Source of the DNA: Anaerolineales bacterium
Lineage (GTDB): Bacteria > Chloroflexota > Anaerolineae > Anaerolineales > Villigracilaceae
DNA: 57,155 nucleotides
Assembly: GCA_016927315.1 (NCBI GenBank)
Contig: JAFGMV010000109.1
Location: 1-57,155, forward strand
Direction of reading: 5' to 3'
The translations under genes were made by a program, and so were the position numbers. This document shows, piece by piece, positions 41,108 through 49,451 of this stretch (positions within the stretch are counted from its first letter, which is position 1; each line of letters starts with the position of its first letter). Below the pieces are notes generated by a model that saw nothing but the letters and a program-made list of their open reading frames with translations, did not search any database and was not told the origin of the DNA.

Positions 41108-41179
41108 TTATTGGGTAAGCAGGTATCAGGTATGGGTTTCTTTTTATCTATGGCAAGTAGAAAGTGAGAAACTGAAAGA

Positions 41180-41578
41180 ATGCGTATGAAAGATCACGAT
41201 GTCCCGCACAGCCTGCGCACCTGGTTCGTGGTTCACTTTGCGGTTGATATGCTTTTTGGGCTGCCCATCCTGCTGGCCCCCAGGCTGGTTCTGCCCTTGT
41301 TTGGCTGGCAGGTGGTTGACCCGTTTACTGCCAGGATCGTCGGGGCGGTGCTGATGGGCATCGGGATCGAGTCGCTGCTGGGACGGAATGCCGGTCTCGA
41401 AGCCTTCCGGGCCATGCTCAACCTGAAGATCATTTGGGCCGGCAGCGCAGTCTTCGGGATGCTGCTGAGCTTGCTGTTGAACGGCGCCCCATCGATGGGC
41501 TGGGTTTTCGTGGCCATCTTCGTGGCCTTTGGGAGCGTGTGGGTTTATTACCGCCTGGTGCTCCGGAAACAGGTTTGA
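41180..41578 (+). CDS. Small four-helix membrane protein of unknown function
   Basis: The 132-residue product has four hydrophobic helices at about 15-37, 44-62, 78-98 and 104-125, with short loops. I know no named family for it. There is GRNAGLEAFRAML in the cytoplasmic loop and no signal peptide. It lies 72 bases behind the glycosylase gene; a terminator for the opposite strand stands just beyond its stop. An ATG at 41180 is preceded only by weak purine-rich sequence. Confidence 0.65.
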   Translation: MRMKDHDVPHSLRTWFVVHFAVDMLFGLPILLAPRLVLPLFGWQVVDPFTARIVGAVLMGIGIESLLGRNAGLEAFRAMLNLKIIWAGSAVFGMLLSLLLNGAPSMGWVFVAIFVAFGSVWVYYRLVLRKQV

Positions 41579-41639
41579 GGTTACTGTGGGGAGCACAGCG
41601 ACAAAGCGGGCTCGTTTGGATATTGGTAAGGCTGGAAAC

Positions 41640-41674
41640 AAAAAAGGCAGGGCGATTGCTGTTTCGCCCTGCCT
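41640..41674 (-). terminator. Terminator of the C11 peptidase gene
   Basis: Read on the minus strand, AGGCAGGGCGA pairs with TCGCCCTGCCT (11 bp, GC-rich) and the next bases are TTTTTT. It lies 30 bases past the peptidase stop. Confidence 0.85.
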
Positions 41675-41703
41675 GATGATTTTGGGTATCTGGGTAGGTT
41701 CAA

Positions 41704-44124
41704 TTATTCGACGGTGATATCGGTGTAAACCTCATAGGTTTGGCCGTCCATATCTTCGATAACGAAGCCCACCACGTACTGCCCGGCTGCGGCGTACAGG
41801 TCTTGCCAGCTGAGCGCCTGGTTGTCGAATGAGATCGTCTGCCCGTCCTGGAAGGAAGTGCTGCTAACGTTCCCGCTGGCGTCCAGGTCGAGCCATTTTT
41901 CGCGGATGGTGAAGGTATCGCCCGGCTGGGGGGTGATCTCACGCGGCGCTCCGGTCTCTTCACTGCCTGTGAAGCCAACCACCTGGATCAGGGCGCCGTT
42001 GCTGAAATACAGCCTGGCATAAGCGGACTGTCCATCACTGTAGGTATAAGTTCCATCGACGGCGTAGATGGCCTCTTCGAAGGATGCGCCGTAGCTTTCC
42101 GGTTGGAAGAGAGCCGTGGCCGAGGTCTGCCCATCATTGACGGCGAAGACCACCGGATCCCACTCGAATTCAAGTGTAAACTCTTTGCCGTCAGCCCACA
42201 GTGGATAATAGACGCCGTTGACTGCCTGGGTCTGGGAGCTTTCCAGGTAATCCATATCTGCCATCAGGATCGCGTTGGCTGCCTGGTCCAGGAAACCGGT
42301 GAAGAAGTAAATGTAACCGATGTTTTCCCCGCTGATGTCAATACTGAAGGTTACCGGGTTCCCGGGGGAAGTACTCTGGCTGGAGCGGACGATGTTGGAG
42401 ACATAAACCTGTCCTGCGCCGGGAGTACGTGTGATTGCGGTACTATCCGGGGCTGCCACGCGTCCCAGACCGGGCTCAAAGCTGTTGCCTGTGTAATGAA
42501 AGGCCAGGAAATCATCCCAGAGACTGTCCTCGGCAAAAGACCTGGCAATGGCTGTGTAGGATTCGGCTCCGGCAATCGAAGTTTTGTAAAGCTGCGAGTT
42601 TGGGAAGTAGATTGAAATACCGGTTGAACCGCTTGATTTGGCGCCGTGCTTTTCGGCGATCACAGCCCGGTCGATGGCGCTCAAGAGGGCTTTCCCGTTT
42701 TGCTGCAATTCACTATCGCTGCCAGACTGCAGCAGGATCTGCACAAAATGACCCAGGTCGATATAAGGGGACGGTACCTGGCTGCCAAAAATGCTGGTAT
42801 ATGAGCGTGTGTAGCTGCGGGCCCCGGCGATACCCGATTGGTTGAATTTTTGCAAGGTATAGACCAGGTCGTTCAGGCTGTCCACCACAGCCGGGATTTG
42901 TTCCAGGTCGACGGCGGTCAGGGTAGCTTTCTGGCCGATTTGTAGAGCCAATTGGTCTTTGGGCACATCACTATACCCTAACAGCCCGCCCATGGGCGAT
43001 CCCTGGGTCAGGAAATTGGCGCGTTCTTGAGGGTCGTTGATGCGTTCGTCGAAATCGATGTAACTCTGAACGATCCACTGGCTGAGTGTTGCGCTGTCTG
43101 CGCCGGGGTTATCTTCCAGGGCGCCCAGGAAACCGGCATAGGCCCAGCCCAATCCCGGCTCGACCTCTTCAGAAGCAACTGCATAACGGGCGTGCGGCTG
43201 GAGGGCATTGAAAACTTCAAGCTGCCCCATCAGGCAGGCGTCCAGGCCGATGACATCGAACTTGTCAATACCGGTCTGGGTCCGGATTTCACCCAGGGCC
43301 TGCTCCAGTTCCATCAGGTATAGTTGGTTTCCCAGGCGGGATGCCAGCGGGATGTCAGTATCGCCGCCGAAAGATGTTGGGTCAGACCAGCCGCCTGGCC
43401 AGCCCAGTCCATGGTCGGACATGATCAGGACGTACCTGTCGGCTGGAAAATTTTCGACAGACCAGGTTACGAAGTCAACCAGGGTCTCTGCCGCCGACAT
43501 GTTGACTTCACCCAGGTCGGCCACCAGTTTTGAATTGATGCGGGTCAGGTCATCGTCCTGGGTGAGGTAATAGCGTTTCGCGCCTGCCCAATTTCCATCC
43601 CCGTTGAAGCCGCCCTGGTAACGATCTAGCTGGGCGACAATGTGTACCTGGTCACTGGAACCCACACGCTCGGCCTCATTCAGATCGAGAAAGATATCCC
43701 GTTCGAGTACTTGATCGTCGGCGTCCTGGTAAAGCATCACCAGCCACGTCTGGCCGGTTACCGATCCTGATGTGATCGGAGGTTGGAAGGCTTCCACAAT
43801 TTCTGTCGGTTGAGAATTTGCGATTGGTACACTTTCATAACCGCTGGAATCAAAGCCTTCCAGGTCTGGCAGTCCACCGCTGAATATGAAATAAATTACG
43901 GCAATGCAGAGCAATACAAAGATGCTGAGGCAAGAGAGGACGCCTTTTCTGCCAGGGAGTTGCAGGTTACCGCCGCTAGAAGATGAGGGCGCCTGAATTC
44001 CCGGTAAGCCTCCGCCCATACTTGGGCCTGGACGGCGTTTTTGAGGCGTCTCAGCACGTCCGCTGGGACCGCCAGCCAAACCGCGCCGGCGGCGCTGTGC
44101 GCTTATCTTTTCTTTTTCTCCCAC
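41704..44124 (-). CDS. Clostripain-family (C11) cysteine peptidase, membrane-anchored
   Basis: From the GTG at 44124 the product is 806 residues. Positions here count from the in-frame GTG at 44136. After a basic, Gly/Pro-rich N-terminal tail comes one membrane helix (about 66-86), then a C11 peptidase domain with catalytic His242 (SDHGLGW) and Cys301 (LDACLMG), as in clostripain and gingipain relatives. These cut after basic residues (Arg or Lys). The last 300 residues form a beta-rich region that may bind substrate or wall. The start is chosen because GAGGAAA lies just before 44124; the upstream GTG at 44136 lacks one. It is followed by a good terminator. Confidence 0.9.
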   Translation of the reverse strand: MGEKEKISAQRRRRGLAGGPSGRAETPQKRRPGPSMGGGLPGIQAPSSSSGGNLQLPGRKGVLSCLSIFVLLCIAVIYFIFSGGLPDLEGFDSSGYESVPIANSQPTEIVEAFQPPITSGSVTGQTWLVMLYQDADDQVLERDIFLDLNEAERVGSSDQVHIVAQLDRYQGGFNGDGNWAGAKRYYLTQDDDLTRINSKLVADLGEVNMSAAETLVDFVTWSVENFPADRYVLIMSDHGLGWPGGWSDPTSFGGDTDIPLASRLGNQLYLMELEQALGEIRTQTGIDKFDVIGLDACLMGQLEVFNALQPHARYAVASEEVEPGLGWAYAGFLGALEDNPGADSATLSQWIVQSYIDFDERINDPQERANFLTQGSPMGGLLGYSDVPKDQLALQIGQKATLTAVDLEQIPAVVDSLNDLVYTLQKFNQSGIAGARSYTRSYTSIFGSQVPSPYIDLGHFVQILLQSGSDSELQQNGKALLSAIDRAVIAEKHGAKSSGSTGISIYFPNSQLYKTSIAGAESYTAIARSFAEDSLWDDFLAFHYTGNSFEPGLGRVAAPDSTAITRTPGAGQVYVSNIVRSSQSTSPGNPVTFSIDISGENIGYIYFFTGFLDQAANAILMADMDYLESSQTQAVNGVYYPLWADGKEFTLEFEWDPVVFAVNDGQTSATALFQPESYGASFEEAIYAVDGTYTYSDGQSAYARLYFSNGALIQVVGFTGSEETGAPREITPQPGDTFTIREKWLDLDASGNVSSTSFQDGQTISFDNQALSWQDLYAAAGQYVVGFVIEDMDGQTYEVYTDITVE

Positions 44125-44193
44125 GGGTTTCCTCACTTATGAATAAAGGATATTCCAGAGCGAGTATATCATTTTTTGGAGAAGATAAACGGG

Positions 44194-44790
44194 TCAACAG
44201 TTTGCGTACCCGGCTTTTTCAGCCCGGCGTTTGATGGCCCTCAACCAGAGGATGCGGATCAGGCTGCTGCCGATTGAAATGATACGCCAATAGGCTGCGA
44301 ATTTCCTGCGGGTAGCCGGATCAGCTGTGTGGATGCGAGTCTCGGTGGTGCACAGGGCTGCCTTGCCTGCTCCGGTTTCGGAGACAGACAGGTTGGCTGC
44401 CACTTTGGCGAAGGTGGGATCACTGCAGACCAGGAACTCCTGCGGGCTGTTGATCTGGGGACCAATACCGTAATCCGGTTTCCAAAATTCCCCGATCAGG
44501 CCGAAAACGATTTCCTTCCCAGGCGTTTCTTCCAGCAGGATAAAGCCCTCCTCAAACATAGACTCCAGCATAGGCCTGCCCGACTGGCCCGGTGGGATGT
44601 CTTTACCTGCCAGACGAGCGGGAAGTTCACGTGCAGCGAACATCAGATGTGCCAGCGGGGATAATTCCACCATCGGCAGGGTTTTAATGGCCTCGAAGAC
44701 ATGCTCTTTGGGGGCATTGATCCTTATTTTATGGAATTCGCTGAATTCATATACCGGCAGGTAAGAATCGAGCAGGGATGTTTCTGACAT
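44194..44790 (-). CDS. SRPBCC/START-like protein of unknown function
   Basis: The 198-residue protein starts LLDSYLPVYEFSEFHKIRINAPKEHVFEAI, a beta-strand and helix pair typical of the START/SRPBCC fold that binds hydrophobic ligands. Family assignment is tentative. AAAGGAG lies 6 bases before the ATG at 44790. It is the last gene of a four-gene run with three small membrane proteins, the stop of the preceding one being 15 bases away, so the set appears co-transcribed and probably works together. A shared ligand, maybe a lipid, would be my guess only. Confidence 0.65.
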   Translation of the reverse strand: MSETSLLDSYLPVYEFSEFHKIRINAPKEHVFEAIKTLPMVELSPLAHLMFAARELPARLAGKDIPPGQSGRPMLESMFEEGFILLEETPGKEIVFGLIGEFWKPDYGIGPQINSPQEFLVCSDPTFAKVAANLSVSETGAGKAALCTTETRIHTADPATRRKFAAYWRIISIGSSLIRILWLRAIKRRAEKAGYANC

Positions 44791-44804
44791 ATAAAACTCC
44801 TTTA

Positions 44805-45239
44805 TCATTGTTGGTTGGGTTTGATATAAGCTTGGGCGAGTATGGCCGGCGCCAGGAAGGTCAAACTGAGAAGGAAGAAACTCAGGGTATTCGTCCAGTC
44901 CGGATCAGGAAGAGCGATTGGGTGCAGCACTTCGATCAGCGTCCTGCCCAGGACTGCCAGGCCGGTACACAGGAAAAACACCCTTGCGGTGGCTTCACCG
45001 GTTTTCAATTTCATCAGAAAATAGTAGGAAAGTATTGCCAGCGTGACCAGCAGGAGCCCGATCACCATGCACAGCATGATCACGAAATCAGCCGCGTTGG
45101 GAGGCAGGCTGGAGAAATCCTGAAGACCGGTTACGACATAACCCATGGGGAAGTGGGCAAATCCGATCACGAGCATTGCGGTTGCGCCAATAGCTCCGAT
45201 CCAGGCTGCAATTTTGGATGGTTCTATTTTGTGTTTCAT
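44805..45239 (-). CDS. Four-helix membrane protein, operon member 3
   Basis: The 144-residue product has four hydrophobic helices (about 10-33, 50-73, 88-106 and 118-138). The first loop contains FAHFPMGYV and the later part ARVFFLCTGLAVLGRTL. I know no family. Its start overlaps the previous stop by ATGA (45236-45239), implying translational coupling. See the operon description under the START-like gene. Confidence 0.6.
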   Translation of the reverse strand: MKHKIEPSKIAAWIGAIGATAMLVIGFAHFPMGYVVTGLQDFSSLPPNAADFVIMLCMVIGLLLVTLAILSYYFLMKLKTGEATARVFFLCTGLAVLGRTLIEVLHPIALPDPDWTNTLSFFLLSLTFLAPAILAQAYIKPNQQ

Positions 45240-45616
45240 AATTGTTTCCTAATAATTGGTATCAGGTAGCAGACAGCTGTCAGCAGGCAGATGATCCAGA
45301 TGATGAGTTCCTGGGTGGAATACCCAAAGAAAGCGGGTGCAAAGGCAATGCGCATCAGGTAGTAGCCTGCAATGAAGGCTAGTAAGGCCTTCTCTGAAAA
45401 TGCGAATTCCTTTTTGGCAGACAGGTAAAAGGTCATCATTGCGGCGAATACCAGCATGTAGATCGACCCGGTTGTCAGCATCTGCAGGATACCGCTGTTG
45501 AGGGGGGCCAGTTTCCCTAACTCTTCGGCCCAGTTACCCATTTCCCAGAATGAGAGATGCAGCAGGGCGAACAGCAGGGTCATGCTGCCACCAAGGATCA
45601 ATAGTGTCTTTTTCAT
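45236..45616 (-). CDS. Four-helix membrane protein, operon member 2
   Basis: The 126-residue product starts MKKTLLILGGSMTLLFALLH, with four hydrophobic segments (about 4-22, 46-66, 74-94 and 102-120). HLSFWEMGNW at about 20-29 has an unusual concentration of His, Trp and Met before a loop, a feature that could bind a cofactor or metal, though nothing shows this. The stop overlaps member 3 (ATGA), and it begins 3 bases after member 1. Confidence 0.6.
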   Translation of the reverse strand: MKKTLLILGGSMTLLFALLHLSFWEMGNWAEELGKLAPLNSGILQMLTTGSIYMLVFAAMMTFYLSAKKEFAFSEKALLAFIAGYYLMRIAFAPAFFGYSTQELIIWIICLLTAVCYLIPIIRKQL

Positions 45617-45619
45617 GTT

Positions 45620-45991
45620 TTACTCCTCGGATTCTTGGCTGGTGGTCTGATCGTTACCTGTGCTGGCCAGCCTGCGTACTCCGAAGGCGCCGGCTGTGAC
45701 GGCCAGAAAGATCCCCAGGCTAAGGTAAGCCTGGATCTCCGGTAGCAGCATTACGATCAGGATACCGAATATGGTTCCCGCCAGGTTTGCAACCAGGCAG
45801 AGATCGAGCACCCAGCTGGCCATCAGGCGCTCGGCCGTGATATTGAGCAGCGCCAGGAAGACTAGTGCCAGGCCTGTCCCGGCGAACCACAGGGCTTCGA
45901 GGGTAAAACCGGGATAAAAGACCGGGGTCAGGGCTGTGTGTATGACCCCAATCAGTAGCAGGTAGGAAGCGATTTTGTAGAACAGTCTCAT
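45620..45991 (-). CDS. Four-helix membrane protein, operon member 1
   Basis: The 123-residue product has four hydrophobic segments (about 7-25, 35-55, 62-82 and 86-104) and ends in a polar acidic tail. No family recognised. It leads the run of three membrane proteins and a START-like protein (45991 down to 44194). The 89 bases before it, up to the prenyl synthase gene, hold no clear promoter consensus. Confidence 0.6.
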   Translation of the reverse strand: MRLFYKIASYLLLIGVIHTALTPVFYPGFTLEALWFAGTGLALVFLALLNITAERLMASWVLDLCLVANLAGTIFGILIVMLLPEIQAYLSLGIFLAVTAGAFGVRRLASTGNDQTTSQESEE

Positions 45992-46080
45992 GGTATCTTA
46001 TTCCTTTGTTTGATTATCTTCCGTAGTTTCGGTAATAAACGAAATGCAGGGGCAAAAAATATAACCGCCTGAATTGTGCG

Positions 46081-47037
46081 CTATCCAATCACTGACTTGG
46101 CCAGGTCCTCCAATTCGCGTCTTTGGGGCATGTCAGGCAAGTAGTCCAGCACAGCCAGGCCTTCCTGGATGTACTCCCTGGCTGTGTGGACAGCTTTTTG
46201 GGTCGAGCCGTTTGAGCGAATTGCATTAATGAGTTCGTCAAGTTTTCCTTTGTTTACATTTTTCTTGTGGATTATTGCCTGCAGAGTTGGGTGTTCCGGA
46301 TGTGTATCCAGGTAATACAAGGCCGGGAGGGTTATTGTTCCCTGGCGTAAGTCGTTTCCAACAGGTTTTCCCAGTGTGAACTGATGCGCGGTGAAATCCC
46401 GGACATCAGCCATGATCTGGAATGCCATCCCGATCAGATGTCCAAACTCTTGCATACGGGAGACGGTCTCTTCTCCAACCGGGCTAAGCATTGCGGCCGC
46501 GCTTGTAGACAGTGCAAACATCGAGGCCGTCTTTGAGTGGATCCAATTGAAGTAATCTTTCAGGTTGTCAATTCCTTGTTTACGGGAAATCTGTGTCATC
46601 TCGCCAGAAATCATGGTTGACATGGTTTCAGAGAACAGATTAATGACTGCCATGGAATCTGTGTAGGCGATCAGTTTTGCGGCAATTGTAAAGGCATAAT
46701 CCCCGGCCAGGGTGGCAGCGGCAGGGGACCATTTTGCATTCAGGATCTTCAGTCCGCGCCGCAGCAGGGCGCTGTCAACCAGGTTATCATGGACCAGGAT
46801 GGCCGTATGCAGCATTTCAACGGCCGCAGCCAGGTGAATGAGTCGGTCGTTCTCTGCTCCCAGTATGTTTCCTGTCAGTATGGCCATCTTTGGTCGGATG
46901 CGTTTGCCTCCTGCAGAAACCAGGCGGTGCAAATCTACTGCCAGGTCGGAATACTCGCCACCAACTTCCAAACGGATCAAACTTTCAACCTGTCGGAAAT
47001 GTTCTTGAAGAGTAGATGGAGCTTTTGTTGTGATCAT
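46081..47037 (-). CDS. Polyprenyl synthetase-family protein with altered Asp-rich motifs
   Basis: Trans-prenyltransferases condense isopentenyl diphosphate with allylic diphosphates; metals bind two DDxxD motifs. This protein (318 residues from ATG 47037) has the fold and basic motif GGKRIRP, but motif 1 is DNLVD (Asp92/Asn93 in the longer TTG-start form, which would begin at 47061) and motif 2 is ADVRD instead of DDxxD. Asn in motif 1 and loss of one Asp in motif 2 occur in some Chloroflexota-like sequences but should weaken metal binding. GKPVGNDLRQGTITLP is kept. It lies 12-36 bases behind a GbsR-type regulator gene, so likely controlled by it. Confidence 0.85.
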   Translation of the reverse strand: MITTKAPSTLQEHFRQVESLIRLEVGGEYSDLAVDLHRLVSAGGKRIRPKMAILTGNILGAENDRLIHLAAAVEMLHTAILVHDNLVDSALLRRGLKILNAKWSPAAATLAGDYAFTIAAKLIAYTDSMAVINLFSETMSTMISGEMTQISRKQGIDNLKDYFNWIHSKTASMFALSTSAAAMLSPVGEETVSRMQEFGHLIGMAFQIMADVRDFTAHQFTLGKPVGNDLRQGTITLPALYYLDTHPEHPTLQAIIHKKNVNKGKLDELINAIRSNGSTQKAVHTAREYIQEGLAVLDYLPDMPQRRELEDLAKSVIG

Positions 47038-47073
47038 GTTAGGTACTTCGGCTGTAAGCAATTCAGGGTATAA

Positions 47074-47607
47074 CTAATCTGGAAACACTTTCAGGATTTT
47101 GCTGACGATATTACTCATCTTGGCAATACGGACAACGGTTTTGGTTGGAATATCTTTAGCCTGTTCGTAAACCGATGAAACCGTTTCAAACAGATCGAGC
47201 ATACCAGTCAGCTTTTTCAGGGTGTGGGGGTCCTCCTGGTTGGTCTCAAGGATGCCCACTGCTTCGCGCAGCATCTCCAGTGTTGGGTCCAGTTCCTGAC
47301 ACTTCCGGTTGTTGACGATAACCCGGAACATTTCCCAGACATCTCCCAGGGTTTCAAAGTGATCTGTGCGATCACCCAAGACGTGCACGACCTTGACGAT
47401 CTTCCAGTTTTGCAGTTCTCGTAAGCCAACGCTGACTGTGGAGCGCGCCAGGGACAGGGCATCACAGATTTCCTCCGCATTGAGCGGTTTGGAAGTGATA
47501 TAGAGCAGGGCATGTATTTGGGCAATGGTGCGGTTGATTCCCCAACGTTCGCCCATCTCTCCCCAATGGATAATGAATTTCTGTGCTGTAGGTGTCAGGT
47601 TGGTCAT
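47074..47607 (-). CDS. GbsR/MarR-family transcriptional regulator
   Basis: The 177-residue product has the MarR-type winged helix at about 25-85 (SKPLNAEEICDALSLARSTVSVGLRELQ as the recognition region), followed by a helical dimer domain. GbsR proteins in Bacillus respond to choline and repress osmoprotectant genes; the ligand here is unknown. The regulator starts a two-gene unit with the prenyl synthase-like gene, and an inverted repeat (TTCGG/CCGAA) lies across its -10 box, consistent with autoregulation. Confidence 0.88.
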   Translation of the reverse strand: MTNLTPTAQKFIIHWGEMGERWGINRTIAQIHALLYITSKPLNAEEICDALSLARSTVSVGLRELQNWKIVKVVHVLGDRTDHFETLGDVWEMFRVIVNNRKCQELDPTLEMLREAVGILETNQEDPHTLKKLTGMLDLFETVSSVYEQAKDIPTKTVVRIAKMSNIVSKILKVFPD

Positions 47608-47625
47608 GTTGCCCGTTTCTGTTGT

Positions 47626-47641
47626 TTCGGTTTATTCCGAA
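47626..47641. promoter_or_regulatory. Inverted repeat over the -10 box, putative GbsR operator
   Basis: TTCGG-TTTATT-CCGAA has 5-base arms and a 6-base centre; it overlaps the -10 box of the next entry by two bases. Confidence 0.4.
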
Positions 47642-47668
47642 TATAACGTAAGGCCCCCTGTTTGTCAA
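47640..47668 (-). promoter_or_regulatory. Promoter of the GbsR-prenyl synthase unit
   Basis: On the minus strand TTGACA (47663-47668) and TATATT (47640-47645) stand 17 bases apart: a near-consensus sigma-70-type promoter. The -35 overlaps the end of the AEC transporter gene. Confidence 0.75.
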
Positions 47669-48633
47669 GCCTGGACAGCCTGGAGAGCTGGATTTAGAAT
47701 GAAGTAGAGGATGTAAAGTGTGATTGAAATGACTGTATGCAGGGTCAGGACATTGTTAATATAGTGTTTCTCTTGTACATCAGTTTCCGGGTTCAAATAA
47801 AGAGGGATGATAAATGGCGGTGGCATCACCAGTATAGTGAACAAGGCGGCTTTAAATAGTGGATCCAGGTTGAGCAAACCACTGATCAGTATCACGTTTG
47901 CCAGAAGTGCTATTGGCACCAGGATGCTGAGGCGGATGAAAACAACCAGGAATGTATCTCGAAAGTTATCACGGTCAAAGTGAATACCATGTCCTACGAT
48001 CAGCAAGATCAGCGGAACCGTCAATTCACCCAGAAATTCAAGTGTTCTGAGGATCCCGCCAGTGACAGGCCAGTGATATAGCGCCTCCTGTACTCCCAAG
48101 AGGTTAAGCAGGATGCTGGTCAGGATAGCAAGGATGACAGGGGAACTGATAAAGGATTTCCCGACTTCCCGTAAATTTTGAACACCATCTCTTTTCACCA
48201 GGAGCAGCGGCAGGAAGATAAACCAGATGAAGATCTCGTGTCCCAGATCGGTTACAGCGATAGTACCGATTCTCTCCAATCCATAAGCCCCACCGAAAAG
48301 ACTGATGCCCAGCATACCGTATTCAAACCCGGTCATCAGGTAGGGAAAATAGGTGTCTCCCTTGCCGAGTATCTTTCCAAGCAGTTGACCAAGCAGGAAC
48401 AGCAGGATGCAGAGTGTGATTGTAAAAACAAACAGGACCAGGTACGCTGTTTGGAACCGGATGTTCAGGAAGGATACGAATAGTACGGCTGGTAGCGCCA
48501 GGTTGACCGCAATTTTCCGCAAATTGTCTATCGTTTCTTCGGACAGCCAGTTCTTTCGGCGGATCCAGAAACCGAGGAAAAGGAGCAAGAGTATCGGCAA
48601 AACCCGGTTGAGGATTACTGCACTCTGGTTCAT
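47665..48633 (-). CDS. AEC-family (auxin efflux carrier-like) membrane transporter
   Basis: The 322-residue protein has about ten hydrophobic helices in the two-halves layout of AEC permeases. The first half begins ILPLLLLFLGFWIRRK-like (VLPILLLLFLGFWIRRKNWLS) with NLALPAVLF, and the second repeats FLGELTVPLILLIVGHGI. Bacterial members export or import small organic acids such as malate. Substrate unknown. It follows a GNAT gene by 6 bases, itself overlapping a cupin gene, so cupin-GNAT-AEC appears one transcript. Its last bases hold the -35 box of the following GbsR unit. Confidence 0.88.
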   Translation of the reverse strand: MNQSAVILNRVLPILLLLFLGFWIRRKNWLSEETIDNLRKIAVNLALPAVLFVSFLNIRFQTAYLVLFVFTITLCILLFLLGQLLGKILGKGDTYFPYLMTGFEYGMLGISLFGGAYGLERIGTIAVTDLGHEIFIWFIFLPLLLVKRDGVQNLREVGKSFISSPVILAILTSILLNLLGVQEALYHWPVTGGILRTLEFLGELTVPLILLIVGHGIHFDRDNFRDTFLVVFIRLSILVPIALLANVILISGLLNLDPLFKAALFTILVMPPPFIIPLYLNPETDVQEKHYINNVLTLHTVISITLYILYFILNPALQAVQA

Positions 48634-48639
48634 ACCAAC

Positions 48640-49047
48640 TTATTTCTCCATTTGCAGGCAGCAGGTCTTAAAGCCATAATGCTCGTAAAAGGCAATTGCG
48701 GTATTGTTGTTGGCCAGAACATCCAGCCGTACCCTTTTATCGATCCAGATGTTTGCATACATCCAATCGAGTAAGTGGGTGGCAATTCCCTGCCGTCGAT
48801 AGGGACGGTCTATGTAGAGTTGACGGAGATAATAATGGGTCTCATCATCCCGGTAGAGACAGTATGCGGCAATTTCTTCGTCTACATCAACAAGGTAAGC
48901 GTAGTATTCACCCTGGAGCCAATCAGCCATTCGTTCCGCTAGTTGTGGGATGGTCATTGGATTGGGATGACCTTCATCTTCGATCAGGCGTTTGTTCAAC
49001 CCGGCGAGCAGGGCAGTGTGGGTATGATTCGCAAGGATGATGTTCAT
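48640..49047 (-). CDS. GNAT-family N-acetyltransferase
   Basis: The 135-residue protein has the acetyl-CoA pyrophosphate loop RRQGIA after LYIDRPY, the C-terminal ANNNTAIAFYEHYGF motif of GNAT enzymes, and a normal length. Substrate unknown; such small GNATs modify amines or amino acids. The ATG overlaps the cupin stop (ATGA at 49044-49047), so the two are co-translated, and the AEC transporter follows. Confidence 0.92.
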   Translation of the reverse strand: MNIILANHTHTALLAGLNKRLIEDEGHPNPMTIPQLAERMADWLQGEYYAYLVDVDEEIAAYCLYRDDETHYYLRQLYIDRPYRRQGIATHLLDWMYANIWIDKRVRLDVLANNNTAIAFYEHYGFKTCCLQMEK

Positions 49048-49379
49048 TTTTTCTGCTGGTAGCGTTGCGGTTCATTAAAAAAGGTGATATCAGCATATCC
49101 AGCATGAATTTTTCCTGAATGTGGAATCCCAGCCGGGATGTAGTAGCGCTCTCCCTTTTTGTATGTTTTCAGTTGGCCGCCTATGTTTAGTTCAATTTGC
49201 CCTTCCAGCACAAAACCAACCTGGGCTTCGTGGCTGTGTTCCGGAAGGTCGATATCTTGCTCGAATTCCATAAAGATGACCTGGTGGGTATCCGATTGTG
49301 AAAGATAAGCCTTCACACCGCCCAGGGGGATATCTGTCAGAGGCAGTGCAGTAATTGGGGGAGGGAAAGTAGATGTCAT
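49044..49379 (-). CDS. Small cupin-domain protein
   Basis: The 111-residue beta-barrel has the cupin motifs LPEHSHEAQVGFVLEGQIELNIGG (His in HSH and Glu as metal ligands) and IPAGIPHSGKI (third His). Small cupins bind metals and act as dioxygenases, isomerases or sensors. It begins the cupin-GNAT-AEC transcript and diverges from coaBC. The partners suggest handling of a small organic molecule, but this is inference only. Confidence 0.9.
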   Translation of the reverse strand: MTSTFPPPITALPLTDIPLGGVKAYLSQSDTHQVIFMEFEQDIDLPEHSHEAQVGFVLEGQIELNIGGQLKTYKKGERYYIPAGIPHSGKIHAGYADITFFNEPQRYQQKK

Positions 49380-49436
49380 AAAGGTATCCTTAACTTTACA
49401 AAACAGTATAGCATCGAATCACTTTGTGAAATCGAG

Positions 49437-49442
49437 TATACT
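49437..49442 (+). promoter_or_regulatory. -10 box of coaBC, near-leaderless
   Basis: TATACT ends 9 bases before the ATG at 49452, leaving a leader of about 2-3 bases; no ribosome binding site precedes the ATG. Confidence 0.4.
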
Positions 49443-49451
49443 TTCTTTAGT

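Noticed and set aside
47640-47668. Promoter lying within the AEC gene as a chance hexamer pair
   Set aside because: Kept as a real promoter because spacing is 17 bases, both boxes are near-consensus, and a regulator gene starts 33 bases after the -10; the overlap with AEC coding (about 4 bases) is small.
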